Source: Ypsolopha sequella (taxonomy: Eukaryota; Arthropoda; Insecta; Lepidoptera; Ypsolophidae). From it: 64,000 bases of DNA. A model generated the notes under the pieces. It was not told the origin of the DNA. It saw only the letters and a list, made by a program, of their open reading frames with translations, and searched no databases. Below are positions 1 through 9,964 of this stretch, in pieces; position 1 is the first letter of the stretch; every line of letters begins with the position of its first letter. Location of the stretch: assembly GCA_934047225.1 (NCBI GenBank), contig OW203989.1:12685977-12749976 (forward strand). Reading direction: 5' to 3'. A program made the position numbers and the translations under genes.

Positions 1-1354
1 AAAAATCTCCACGCCAGATCAGATAGCCGCTTCGAAGACAAAATTCTATAATGTTTATGTACTCTATAGGCATATCATTTTCCTTCAATAGGTCAGCGAT
101 GATATTTACTGTCTCTCCCACAGGTACATTCGTGAATAGGGAAGTCACGTCGAAGCTAACCATAAGTTCGTTGTCCTTTAAACGAACATCATCCAACATT
201 TGAACGAAGTGTCTTGAGTCCTTCACATAGCTACTCGTTTTCCCCGTCAATGGTTGTAAAATGTTTGCCATATGACGTGACAAATTGTATGTCGGCGAAT
301 CAATCTGGCTAACTATTGGTCTAAGAGGCCAGTTGGGCTTGTGAATTTTTGGTAGCCCATATATTTTTGGAGCAGTAGGGTTACGGGGTCTGAGACGATT
401 TACGAGCTCCCGATCGTGTTCCGGCAATGTCTCCAAGAGCTTTTGTACTTTTGTTGTCACTCTGGATGTTGGATTGTAGTTGACTTTTTTGTAAGTGCTG
501 GTATCACTTACTAACTCCGTGACTTTGCATTCGTAATCGATTGTGTTTACGATAACCGTCGCATTGCCTTTATCGGCCGGTAACACCAATAATTCGTCAT
601 TTTTCCGCAAACGATGTAATGCAGAAAGTTCTTGCTTAGATATGTTCGGCTTAGGTAGTTTAGATTTGCGCAACAGAGTAGAAATATCTTGCCTGATACA
701 TTCTGCATCGTTAACAGGTATTTTATTACGAAAGATTGTATCTTCAACGCTTGCAATAATACTCTCCACAGGTAATTTGTCAGGGGAAGGTGCAAAATTT
801 ATCCCTCGCGATAAAGCATTAAAGGTATCATCACAAATCGTGTGTGACGAGAGGTTAACAACGTTCGCGCCTGAAAATGCGTTACTACTATTACGCGAAT
901 GTGATTGTTGCCTATCAAATTTGAGCAGGCGCTTCAACTTCTTCGCTTGTGTTGTGATAACTTCTTGTAAAATTACCTGTGATCTGCTGTAAGTCATGGC
1001 ATCTAAAACTTCCCATAAGTCACTCCTTAAAGCATTTGATAACTCCAAATGTAATTGCATTAACTCACTGTTTACAAAAGCCACATCCCGACGGTAGTTT
1101 TGAATAACATTCGCCAATAATTTCTTGTTTGCCACTTCGAAGAATTTCTCACAATGTCGAATGCACTTTACCGGTTTGATTATCGCGAACTTTGGTATAA
1201 CGCCACAATCACGACACTCAACACAGTATTTTAATCCGCACTCAAGTTTGTGTCGACGAATTCTTAGGCGCGTGAAACGATTCACTTTTTGTTGACATAC
1301 CTTGCCGTAAAGGTTAACAATTATAGAATTAAATGAGACTTGAGGATAATTCAT
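1..1354 (-). CDS. PLE unit A, reverse transcriptase N-terminal part (cut by window edge)
   Basis: This is the minus-strand start of the 860-residue PLE protein. Translation starts at the ATG complementary to 1352-1354 and runs to the window edge, covering about residues 1-451. It contains the Cys-rich N-terminal stretch, the LPADKGNA motif, the YGLPKIHKP motif and the FDVTSLF motif with the first catalytic Asp. The motif with DGVAMGSP and the YxDD box would lie just beyond base 1. It appears to match units D and E almost base for base. Whether the unit is complete cannot be seen here. Confidence 0.85.
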   Translation of the reverse strand, partial: MNYPQVSFNSIIVNLYGKVCQQKVNRFTRLRIRRHKLECGLKYCVECRDCGVIPKFAIIKPVKCIRHCEKFFEVANKKLLANVIQNYRRDVAFVNSELMQLHLELSNALRSDLWEVLDAMTYSRSQVILQEVITTQAKKLKRLLKFDRQQSHSRNSSNAFSGANVVNLSSHTICDDTFNALSRGINFAPSPDKLPVESIIASVEDTIFRNKIPVNDAECIRQDISTLLRKSKLPKPNISKQELSALHRLRKNDELLVLPADKGNATVIVNTIDYECKVTELVSDTSTYKKVNYNPTSRVTTKVQKLLETLPEHDRELVNRLRPRNPTAPKIYGLPKIHKPNWPLRPIVSQIDSPTYNLSRHMANILQPLTGKTSSYVKDSRHFVQMLDDVRLKDNELMVSFDVTSLFTNVPVGETVNIIADLLKENDMPIEYINIIEFCLRSGYLIWRGDF

Positions 1355-1454
1355 GATTTATATAAAAACGGCTCACCTCAATACGTGTTATGATCGGGAA
1401 AGCCGACCAGTTTCAGCAGATTTAGACTGCCTTCATCTGGGCGAGTAAAGACGT
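1355..1454 (-). repeat. PLE linker between units B and A (minus strand)
   Basis: The 100-bp linker lies between the stop codon of unit B and the ATG of unit A. It is the reverse complement of the linkers at 3791-3890 and 6474-6573. In Penelope elements the junction of tandem units acts as a pseudo-LTR with promoter function, so this stretch is the likely promoter for unit A; that role is inference. The hammerhead-like motif lies at 1402-1442 on the minus strand. Confidence 0.8.
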
Positions 1455-3201
1455 TTACGCGACGACGTTACGCCTCACACTGCGGGCTGCGGCTCGCAGG
1501 GCTCGGGATGACATCGATGCAGATGGTATTGGTGGTCGGACCGGTAGGGCGTCCGCACAATTAGTTACTTCCGGGCTTGCGTTATTATTTACCGGAGTGA
1601 CACCAAACAACGATAAACACGCGGAACTTATAGTATCTACGTCACTTTCAGTAAAGTCTGTGAGTGATCCGGTAACTGTTTTTAGCACAGGTTTCCACAC
1701 CGCGGGCAAAGCCCAACCACTGTCTCTATTGAAATTCGGACGTCGGCTTATTTCTATGGATTCGCGAATTTTACGTGGCACAAATAACTTTTCACGAACT
1801 AACACTTTCGCTTTATCGAATCTCATAAAATGTGTAGTATCCGAATTTACGACATGGTCTGCAACGGCGGATCCGTTGCAATCGAGTTTTCTCATGCATC
1901 TAATGTGTTCCGTCAGTCTGGTTGACACGTTCCGTCTCGTCTCACCGATGTAACTCTTGCCACAGTCACATGGGATGGAATAAACACCGGGGGTATTTAG
2001 TGGCTCTTTGTCCTTCGGCGAACGCAGTAACTGCCTTAATCTACTGGGTGGACGGAAAAATGTTTTAATGCTGTATTTCCGGCGAAGCAGATGTCCTATT
2101 TTATCCGTCACACCCTTCACAAATGGAAGATACACGGGAGCTCTTTCAACCACATGTGGGCGCTGATAGGTGGACTGGTTCGCTATCCGGTTACACTGCC
2201 TCCAGTTGTAGCCATTACTCTCAAGTACGTTTCTGACATGACTGAGTTCAGCGTCCACATATTGCAGATCGCACAGACTCAGTGCTCTGTTAATAAGCGT
2301 ACGAGGGACGGACGAGAGATGTTTCGGGTGATGGTGTGAGTCGGCTCGCAGGTATCGGTCTGTGTGTGTTTGTTTCCTGTACACCGTGTGTTCCAACCTG
2401 CCTCCGGGACTTCGTACCACCAACACGTCGAGAAACGGTAAAACACCATTGACTTCACTCTCACTAGTACACGCTACTTTAGGATGGATGGAATTTAAGT
2501 GTGCTGTGATGTGTTCCACTTCATTACGATTGACAATGGCAAAAACATCGTCAATATAACGCCACCAGTATCTTGGAGTATACGGTGTATTCTGAAGAGC
2601 TTTTTGCTCAAACCACTCCATGAATATATTTGCTACTACCGGAGCTATGGGGGAACCCATAGCCACTCCGTCAGTTTGAAGGTAAAAATCTCCACGCCAG
2701 ATCAGATAGCCGCTTCGAAGACAAAATTCTATAATGTTTATGTACTCTATAGGCATATCATTTTCCTTCAATAGGTCAGCGATGATATTTACTGTCTCTC
2801 CCACAGGTACATTCGTGAATAGGGAAGTCACGTCGAAGCTAACCATAAGTTCGTTGTCCTTTAAACGAACATCATCCAACATTTGAACGAAGTGTCTTGA
2901 GTCCTTCACATAGCTACTCGTTTTCCCCGTCAATGGTTGTAAAATGTTTGCCATATGACGTGACAAATTGTATGTCGGCGAATCAATCTGGCTAACTATT
3001 GGTCTAAGAGGCCAGTTGGGCTTGTGAATTTTTGGTAGCCCATATATTTTTGGAGCAGTAGGGTTACGGGGTCTGAGACGATTTACGAGCTCCCGATCGT
3101 GTTCCGGCAATGTCTCCAAGAGCTTTTGTACTTTTGTTGTCACTCTGGATGTTGGATTGTAGTTGACTTTTTTGTAAGTGCTGGTATCACTTACTAACTC
3201 C
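1455..3201 (-). pseudogene. PLE unit B, 5'-truncated RT/endonuclease
   Basis: This minus-strand copy matches the 860-residue PLE protein from about residue 280 to the natural C-terminus. The open frame runs without a stop from 3201 to the stop codon at 1455. It keeps the reverse transcriptase core and the GIY-YIG endonuclease (GVYSIPCDCGKSYIGE), but lacks the N-terminal 279 residues, including the LPADKG motif. The active-site box reads YIDD, against YVDD in units D and E. Homology stops abruptly at 3201, where it abuts unit C in the opposite orientation. Without the N-terminus and a promoter linker it is probably not functional. Confidence 0.88.
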
Positions 3202-3790
3202 TAGATTAAGGCAGTTACTGCGTTCGCCGAAGGACAAAGAGCCACTAAATACCCCCGGTGTTTATTCCATCCCATGTGACTGTGGCAAGAGTTACATCGG
3301 TGAGACGAGACGGAACGTGTCAACCAGACTGACGGAACACATTAGATGCATGAGAAAACTCGATTGCAACGGATCCGCCGTTGCAGACCATGTCGTAAAT
3401 TCGGATACTACACATTTTATGAGATTCGATAAAGCGAAAGTGTTAGTTCGTGAAAAGTTATTTGTGCCACGTAAAATTCGCGAATCCATAGAAATAAGCC
3501 GACGTCCGAATTTCAATAGAGACAGTGGTTGGGCTTTGCCCGCGGTGTGGAAACCTGTGCTAAAAACAGTTACCGGATCACTCACAGACTTTACTGAAAG
3601 TGACGTAGATACTATAAGTTCCGCGTGTTTATCGTTGTTTGGTGTCACTCCGGTAAATAATAACGCAAGCCCGGAAGTAACTAATTGTGCGGACGCCCTA
3701 CCGGTCCGACCACCAATACCATCTGCATCGATGTCATCCCGAGCCCTGCGAGCCGCAGCCCGCAGTGTGAGGCGTAACGTCGTCGCGTAA
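3202..3790 (+). pseudogene. PLE unit C, endonuclease-end fragment
   Basis: This plus-strand fragment matches the PLE protein from about residue 665 to 860, ending with the same stop codon. It carries the whole GIY-YIG endonuclease region but none of the reverse transcriptase motifs. It begins at the head-to-head junction with unit B and is followed by a normal 100-bp linker and the complete unit D. Strong 5' truncation is typical of target-primed reverse transcription. It has no start codon of its own at the junction and is best read as the upstream partner that supplies the linker to unit D. Confidence 0.88.
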
Positions 3791-3890
3791 ACGTCTTTAC
3801 TCGCCCAGATGAAGGCAGTCTAAATCTGCTGAAACTGGTCGGCTTTCCCGATCATAACACGTATTGAGGTGAGCCGTTTTTATATAAATC
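3791..3890 (+). repeat. PLE linker between units C and D
   Basis: The 100-bp linker is identical in layout to the other linkers. It holds the hammerhead-like motif at 3803-3843, a short hairpin (GGTCGG/CCGATC) and a TATATAA-like stretch just before the unit D ATG. It is the only sequence available to drive unit D, which fits the pseudo-LTR arrangement of Penelope elements. Confidence 0.75.
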
Positions 3891-6473
3891 ATGAATTATC
3901 CTCAAGTCTCATTTAATTCTATAATTGTTAACCTTTACGGCAAGGTATGTCAACAAAAAGTGAATCGTTTCACGCGCCTAAGAATTCGTCGACACAAACT
4001 TGAGTGCGGATTAAAATACTGTGTTGAGTGTCGTGATTGTGGCGTTATACCAAAGTTCGCGATAATCAAACCGGTAAAGTGCATTCGACATTGTGAGAAA
4101 TTCTTCGAAGTGGCAAACAAGAAATTATTGGCGAATGTTATTCAAAACTACCGTCGGGATGTGGCTTTTGTAAACAGTGAGTTAATGCAATTACATTTGG
4201 AGTTATCAAATGCTTTAAGGAGTGACTTATGGGAAGTTTTAGATGCCATGACTTACAGCAGATCACAGGTAATTTTACAAGAAGTTATCACAACACAAGC
4301 GAAGAAGTTGAAGCGCCTGCTCAAATTTGATAGGCAACAATCACATTCGCGTAATAGTAGTAACGCATTTTCAGGCGCGAACGTTGTTAACCTCTCGTCA
4401 CACACGATTTGTGATGATACCTTTAATGCTTTATCGCGAGGGATAAATTTTGCACCTTCCCCTGACAAATTACCTGTGGAGAGTATTATTGCAAGCGTTG
4501 AAGATACAATCTTTCGTAATAAAATACCTGTTAACGATGCAGAATGTATCAGGCAAGATATTTCTACTCTGTTGCGCAAATCTAAACTACCTAAGCCGAA
4601 CATATCTAAGCAAGAACTTTCTGCATTACATCGTTTGCGGAAAAATGACGAATTATTGGTGTTACCGGCCGATAAAGGCAATGCGACGGTTATCGTAAAC
4701 ACAATCGATTACGAATGCAAAGTCACGGAGTTAGTAAGTGATACCAGCACTTACAAAAAAGTCAACTACAATCCAACATCCAGAGTGACAACAAAAGTAC
4801 AAAAGCTCTTGGAGACATTGCCGGAACACGATCGGGAGCTCGTAAATCGTCTCAGACCCCGTAACCCTACTGCTCCAAAAATATATGGGCTACCAAAAAT
4901 TCACAAGCCCAACTGGCCTCTTAGACCAATAGTTAGCCAGATTGATTCGCCGACATACAATTTGTCACGTCATATGGCAAACATTTTACAACCATTGACG
5001 GGGAAAACGAGTAGCTATGTGAAGGACTCAAGACACTTCGTTCAAATGTTGGATGATGTTCGTTTAAAGGACAACGAACTTATGGTTAGCTTCGACGTGA
5101 CTTCCCTATTCACGAATGTACCTGTGGGAGAGACAGTAAATATCATCGCTGACCTATTGAAGGAAAATGATATGCCTATAGAGTACATAAACATTATAGA
5201 ATTTTGTCTTCGAAGCGGCTATCTGATCTGGCGTGGAGATTTTTACCTTCAAACTGACGGAGTGGCTATGGGTTCCCCCATAGCTCCGGTAGTAGCAAAT
5301 ATATTCATGGAGTGGTTTGAGCAAAAAGCTCTTCAGAATACACCGTATACTCCAAGATACTGGTGGCGTTATGTTGACGATGTTTTTGCCATTGTCAATC
5401 GTAATGAAGTGGAACACATCACAGCACACTTAAATTCCATCCATCCTAAAGTAGCGTGTACTAGTGAGAGTGAAGTCAATGGTGTTTTACCGTTTCTCGA
5501 CGTGTTGGTGGTACGAAGTCCCGGAGGCAGGTTGGAACACACGGTGTACAGGAAACAAACACACACAGACCGATACCTGCGAGCCGACTCACACCATCAC
5601 CCGAAACATCTCTCGTCCGTCCCTCGTACGCTTATTAACAGAGCACTGAGTCTGTGCGATCTGCAATATGTGGACGCTGAACTCAGTCATGTCAGAAACG
5701 TACTTGAGAGTAATGGCTACAACTGGAGGCAGTGTAACCGGATAGCGAACCAGTCCACCTATCAGCGCCCACATGTGGTTGAAAGAGCTCCCGTGTATCT
5801 TCCATTTGTGAAGGGTGTGACGGATAAAATAGGACATCTGCTTCGCCGGAAATACAGCATTAAAACATTTTTCCGTCCACCCAGTAGATTAAGGCAGTTA
5901 CTGCGTTCGCCGAAGGACAAAGAGCCACTAAATACCCCCGGTGTTTATTCCATCCCATGTGACTGTGGCAAGAGTTACATCGGTGAGACGAGACGGAACG
6001 TGTCAACCAGACTGACGGAACACATTAGATGCATGAGAAAACTCGATTGCAACGGATCCGCCGTTGCAGACCATGTCGTAAATTCGGATACTACACATTT
6101 TATGAGATTCGATAAAGCGAAAGTGTTAGTTCGTGAAAAGTTATTTGTGCCACGTAAAATTCGCGAATCCATAGAAATAAGCCGACGTCCGAATTTCAAT
6201 AGAGACAGTGGTTGGGCTTTGCCCGCGGTGTGGAAACCTGTGCTAAAAACAGTTACCGGATCACTCACAGACTTTACTGAAAGTGACGTAGATACTATAA
6301 GTTCCGCGTGTTTATCGTTGTTTGGTGTCACTCCGGTAAATAATAACGCAAGCCCGGAAGTAACTAATTGTGCGGACGCCCTACCGGTCCGACCACCAAT
6401 ACCATCTGCATCGATGTCATCCCGAGCCCTGCGAGCCGCAGCCCGCAGTGTGAGGCGTAACGTCGTCGCGTAA
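3891..6473 (+). CDS. PLE unit D: reverse transcriptase with GIY-YIG endonuclease, 860 aa, intact
   Basis: This is a complete Penelope-type retroelement protein, copying element RNA into DNA at a nick made by its own endonuclease. A Cys-rich N-terminal stretch (CVECRDCG) is followed by the PLE motif LPADKGNA (residues 258-265), YGLPKIHKP (332-340), FDVTSLF with Asp402, DGVAMGSPIAP (456-466) and the YVDD active site (494-497). The C-terminal endonuclease shows GVY (684-686) and YIG (696-698) in the Cys-rich context PCDCGKSYIGETRR, the linked form seen in endonuclease-bearing PLEs. There is no frameshift or internal stop. The ATG follows the linker directly. It differs from unit E by one residue: Pro where E has Ser in the FTNVPVG stretch. 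Confidence 0.95.
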   Translation: MNYPQVSFNSIIVNLYGKVCQQKVNRFTRLRIRRHKLECGLKYCVECRDCGVIPKFAIIKPVKCIRHCEKFFEVANKKLLANVIQNYRRDVAFVNSELMQLHLELSNALRSDLWEVLDAMTYSRSQVILQEVITTQAKKLKRLLKFDRQQSHSRNSSNAFSGANVVNLSSHTICDDTFNALSRGINFAPSPDKLPVESIIASVEDTIFRNKIPVNDAECIRQDISTLLRKSKLPKPNISKQELSALHRLRKNDELLVLPADKGNATVIVNTIDYECKVTELVSDTSTYKKVNYNPTSRVTTKVQKLLETLPEHDRELVNRLRPRNPTAPKIYGLPKIHKPNWPLRPIVSQIDSPTYNLSRHMANILQPLTGKTSSYVKDSRHFVQMLDDVRLKDNELMVSFDVTSLFTNVPVGETVNIIADLLKENDMPIEYINIIEFCLRSGYLIWRGDFYLQTDGVAMGSPIAPVVANIFMEWFEQKALQNTPYTPRYWWRYVDDVFAIVNRNEVEHITAHLNSIHPKVACTSESEVNGVLPFLDVLVVRSPGGRLEHTVYRKQTHTDRYLRADSHHHPKHLSSVPRTLINRALSLCDLQYVDAELSHVRNVLESNGYNWRQCNRIANQSTYQRPHVVERAPVYLPFVKGVTDKIGHLLRRKYSIKTFFRPPSRLRQLLRSPKDKEPLNTPGVYSIPCDCGKSYIGETRRNVSTRLTEHIRCMRKLDCNGSAVADHVVNSDTTHFMRFDKAKVLVREKLFVPRKIRESIEISRRPNFNRDSGWALPAVWKPVLKTVTGSLTDFTESDVDTISSACLSLFGVTPVNNNASPEVTNCADALPVRPPIPSASMSSRALRAAARSVRRNVVA

Positions 6474-6573
6474 ACGTCTTTACTCGCCCAGATGAAGGCA
6501 GTCTAAATCTGCTGAAACTGGTCGGCTTTCCCGATCATAACACGTATTGAGGTGAGCCGTTTTTATATAAATC
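6474..6573 (+). repeat. PLE linker between units D and E
   Basis: This 100-bp linker joins two intact tandem units, so it is both the 3' end of D and the 5' leader of E. It contains the hammerhead-like motif (6486-6526), a 6-bp hairpin right after it, and a TATATAA stretch shortly before the E start codon. By the Penelope model this is a pseudo-LTR that could drive unit E. Confidence 0.78.
6486..6526 (+). ncRNA. Hammerhead-ribozyme-like motif in PLE linker
   Basis: Read 5' to 3': GCC (possible stem I strand), CAGATGA (canonical core CTGATGA, so one mismatch), a stem II of AG-CAG with CTGCT with one bulged G and a 7-base loop, then GAAA, a minimal stem III (AC-TG-GT), C at the cleavage position, then GGC able to pair with GCC. 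Penelope-like elements are known to carry short hammerheads with very small stem III in their pseudo-LTRs. Only 3 bp of stem I are evident. The same motif recurs at 1402-1442 (-), 3803-3843 (+) and 9169-9209 (+). The core mismatch suggests low or no activity. This is a hand fold. Confidence 0.45.
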
Positions 6574-9156
6574 ATGAATTATCCTCAAGTCTCATTTAAT
6601 TCTATAATTGTTAACCTTTACGGCAAGGTATGTCAACAAAAAGTGAATCGTTTCACGCGCCTAAGAATTCGTCGACACAAACTTGAGTGCGGATTAAAAT
6701 ACTGTGTTGAGTGTCGTGATTGTGGCGTTATACCAAAGTTCGCGATAATCAAACCGGTAAAGTGCATTCGACATTGTGAGAAATTCTTCGAAGTGGCAAA
6801 CAAGAAATTATTGGCGAATGTTATTCAAAACTACCGTCGGGATGTGGCTTTTGTAAACAGTGAGTTAATGCAATTACATTTGGAGTTATCAAATGCTTTA
6901 AGGAGTGACTTATGGGAAGTTTTAGATGCCATGACTTACAGCAGATCACAGGTAATTTTACAAGAAGTTATCACAACACAAGCGAAGAAGTTGAAGCGCC
7001 TGCTCAAATTTGATAGGCAACAATCACATTCGCGTAATAGTAGTAACGCATTTTCAGGCGCGAACGTTGTTAACCTCTCGTCACACACGATTTGTGATGA
7101 TACCTTTAATGCTTTATCGCGAGGGATAAATTTTGCACCTTCCCCTGACAAATTACCTGTGGAGAGTATTATTGCAAGCGTTGAAGATACAATCTTTCGT
7201 AATAAAATACCTGTTAACGATGCAGAATGTATCAGGCAAGATATTTCTACTCTGTTGCGCAAATCTAAACTACCTAAGCCGAACATATCTAAGCAAGAAC
7301 TTTCTGCATTACATCGTTTGCGGAAAAATGACGAATTATTGGTGTTACCGGCCGATAAAGGCAATGCGACGGTTATCGTAAACACAATCGATTACGAATG
7401 CAAAGTCACGGAGTTAGTAAGTGATACCAGCACTTACAAAAAAGTCAACTACAATCCAACATCCAGAGTGACAACAAAAGTACAAAAGCTCTTGGAGACA
7501 TTGCCGGAACACGATCGGGAGCTCGTAAATCGTCTCAGACCCCGTAACCCTACTGCTCCAAAAATATATGGGCTACCAAAAATTCACAAGCCCAACTGGC
7601 CTCTTAGACCAATAGTTAGCCAGATTGATTCGCCGACATACAATTTGTCACGTCATATGGCAAACATTTTACAACCATTGACGGGGAAAACGAGTAGCTA
7701 TGTGAAGGACTCAAGACACTTCGTTCAAATGTTGGATGATGTTCGTTTAAAGGACAACGAACTTATGGTTAGCTTCGACGTGACTTCCCTATTCACGAAT
7801 GTATCTGTGGGAGAGACAGTAAATATCATCGCTGACCTATTGAAGGAAAATGATATGCCTATAGAGTACATAAACATTATAGAATTTTGTCTTCGAAGCG
7901 GCTATCTGATCTGGCGTGGAGATTTTTACCTTCAAACTGACGGAGTGGCTATGGGTTCCCCCATAGCTCCGGTAGTAGCAAATATATTCATGGAGTGGTT
8001 TGAGCAAAAAGCTCTTCAGAATACACCGTATACTCCAAGATACTGGTGGCGTTATGTTGACGATGTTTTTGCCATTGTCAATCGTAATGAAGTGGAACAC
8101 ATCACAGCACACTTAAATTCCATCCATCCTAAAGTAGCGTGTACTAGTGAGAGTGAAGTCAATGGTGTTTTACCGTTTCTCGACGTGTTGGTGGTACGAA
8201 GTCCCGGAGGCAGGTTGGAACACACGGTGTACAGGAAACAAACACACACAGACCGATACCTGCGAGCCGACTCACACCATCACCCGAAACATCTCTCGTC
8301 CGTCCCTCGTACGCTTATTAACAGAGCACTGAGTCTGTGCGATCTGCAATATGTGGACGCTGAACTCAGTCATGTCAGAAACGTACTTGAGAGTAATGGC
8401 TACAACTGGAGGCAGTGTAACCGGATAGCGAACCAGTCCACCTATCAGCGCCCACATGTGGTTGAAAGAGCTCCCGTGTATCTTCCATTTGTGAAGGGTG
8501 TGACGGATAAAATAGGACATCTGCTTCGCCGGAAATACAGCATTAAAACATTTTTCCGTCCACCCAGTAGATTAAGGCAGTTACTGCGTTCGCCGAAGGA
8601 CAAAGAGCCACTAAATACCCCCGGTGTTTATTCCATCCCATGTGACTGTGGCAAGAGTTACATCGGTGAGACGAGACGGAACGTGTCAACCAGACTGACG
8701 GAACACATTAGATGCATGAGAAAACTCGATTGCAACGGATCCGCCGTTGCAGACCATGTCGTAAATTCGGATACTACACATTTTATGAGATTCGATAAAG
8801 CGAAAGTGTTAGTTCGTGAAAAGTTATTTGTGCCACGTAAAATTCGCGAATCCATAGAAATAAGCCGACGTCCGAATTTCAATAGAGACAGTGGTTGGGC
8901 TTTGCCCGCGGTGTGGAAACCTGTGCTAAAAACAGTTACCGGATCACTCACAGACTTTACTGAAAGTGACGTAGATACTATAAGTTCCGCGTGTTTATCG
9001 TTGTTTGGTGTCACTCCGGTAAATAATAACGCAAGCCCGGAAGTAACTAATTGTGCGGACGCCCTACCGGTCCGACCACCAATACCATCTGCATCGATGT
9101 CATCCCGAGCCCTGCGAGCCGCAGCCCGCAGTGTGAGGCGTAACGTCGTCGCGTAA
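6574..9156 (+). CDS. PLE unit E: reverse transcriptase with GIY-YIG endonuclease, 860 aa, intact
   Basis: This is the second complete PLE protein, in direct tandem behind unit D. All motifs listed for D are present at the same positions, including YVDD and GVY...YIG. The one protein difference I see is Pro to Ser at base 7804 (cct to tct), close after the first catalytic Asp; the Ser form is the derived one, because units A, B and D all have Pro. The near-identity shows a very recent duplication or insertion. It is followed by a full linker and then by unique DNA, so E is the last unit of the array. Confidence 0.95.
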   Translation: MNYPQVSFNSIIVNLYGKVCQQKVNRFTRLRIRRHKLECGLKYCVECRDCGVIPKFAIIKPVKCIRHCEKFFEVANKKLLANVIQNYRRDVAFVNSELMQLHLELSNALRSDLWEVLDAMTYSRSQVILQEVITTQAKKLKRLLKFDRQQSHSRNSSNAFSGANVVNLSSHTICDDTFNALSRGINFAPSPDKLPVESIIASVEDTIFRNKIPVNDAECIRQDISTLLRKSKLPKPNISKQELSALHRLRKNDELLVLPADKGNATVIVNTIDYECKVTELVSDTSTYKKVNYNPTSRVTTKVQKLLETLPEHDRELVNRLRPRNPTAPKIYGLPKIHKPNWPLRPIVSQIDSPTYNLSRHMANILQPLTGKTSSYVKDSRHFVQMLDDVRLKDNELMVSFDVTSLFTNVSVGETVNIIADLLKENDMPIEYINIIEFCLRSGYLIWRGDFYLQTDGVAMGSPIAPVVANIFMEWFEQKALQNTPYTPRYWWRYVDDVFAIVNRNEVEHITAHLNSIHPKVACTSESEVNGVLPFLDVLVVRSPGGRLEHTVYRKQTHTDRYLRADSHHHPKHLSSVPRTLINRALSLCDLQYVDAELSHVRNVLESNGYNWRQCNRIANQSTYQRPHVVERAPVYLPFVKGVTDKIGHLLRRKYSIKTFFRPPSRLRQLLRSPKDKEPLNTPGVYSIPCDCGKSYIGETRRNVSTRLTEHIRCMRKLDCNGSAVADHVVNSDTTHFMRFDKAKVLVREKLFVPRKIRESIEISRRPNFNRDSGWALPAVWKPVLKTVTGSLTDFTESDVDTISSACLSLFGVTPVNNNASPEVTNCADALPVRPPIPSASMSSRALRAAARSVRRNVVA

Positions 9157-9262
9157 ACGTCTTTACTCGCCCAGATGAAGGCAGTCTAAATCTGCTGAAA
9201 CTGGTCGGCTTTCCCGATCATAACACGTATTGAGGTGAGCCGTTTTTATATAAATCATGAAC
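9157..9262 (+). repeat. Terminal PLE linker
   Basis: The linker after unit E matches the internal linkers up to the first bases of the next unit (ATGAA), then diverges at about 9263. This marks the right boundary of the cluster. It carries a fourth hammerhead-like motif at 9169-9209. Confidence 0.8.
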
Positions 9263-9964
9263 TTTAAGGTATTCATTTTCCACAAACCACGTTAATCGAT
9301 TCATATTTGTACTGTCAATTAATTTTTTTGTAACCCTCTATTGCACACTTCTTATCGATTTTGTTTCAGGTATCGCTTTCGCGATTTTGTTGGTTTTTTT
9401 TTAATAAAATTAGTGTGAATGATATCTATTCATTTTCCAAATACCACGTTATTCGGGTCAAAAAAAGCACCCCCTTTTTCCAAAAATACGTAAATCCACT
9501 GATGCAGTCAGCGGCAGCAAGATATTGTCAGTCTACGCCTAGCGTTGGCGCCTGTAAGACGTGGAACCTGTGCCCTTTTTTGCAAGCTATAAATATCTCC
9601 CAAAACTACTTCAAAACACATTGAAATTAATTTTATAAAGTAATATTTCGAGGAGCATCATATTCCTGCCGTTAAAAACTCAACAAAATATGCGTATGAC
9701 TGATTTAGCTACATCGTGCCATTGTCATAACAACAAAACTGAATGAATTTGGAATGAATTCATACTTTTATGCGGGAAAATAATATATGTTACTCTAAAA
9801 GAATAATTTTGTGATCGTTATTGAAACCCAAATTAATTTGCTTATACTTACTGAGATCTGTAACAAAGGTGACCAGGACCTTTTCAGAAAAATTACCCTC
9901 TAGTATTGGCTCACCATTTCAGGTCCAATAAGTGAAGTTTTTTGCAAATTATATAGGTACACTT
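9263..9964. other. Intergenic, no gene seen
   Basis: AT-rich DNA. A stretch of about 30 bases near 9271-9300 is repeated imperfectly near 9425-9455 (TATTCATTTTCC...CCACGTTA). No coding signal is convincing; the longest frame (9361-9624) has no recognisable motif. Confidence 0.5.

Larger units (their letters stand above)
1..9262. mobile_element. Penelope-like element cluster, five units
   Basis: Five copies of one element lie end to end. Units A and B are on the minus strand, C, D and E on the plus strand. D and E start exactly 2683 bp apart and are joined by a 100-bp linker; A and B are joined by the same linker on the other strand. B and C are both truncated at their 5' ends and meet head to head at 3201/3202. 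The repeat ends near 9262, where the sequence after the last linker stops matching the start of a unit. Tandem and inverted, partly 5'-truncated units are known for Penelope-like elements. The left end lies outside the window. Confidence 0.93.

Noticed and set aside
1597..1953. 118-codon plus frame, repeated at 3292-3648, 5975-6331 and 8658-9014
   Set aside because: Antisense shadow of the PLE endonuclease region; it recurs only because the PLE unit recurs.
3891..9156. Tandem duplication as an assembly artefact
   Set aside because: Kept as real because units differ (Pro/Ser, Ile/Val) and tandem arrays are normal for PLEs, but long reads would be decisive.
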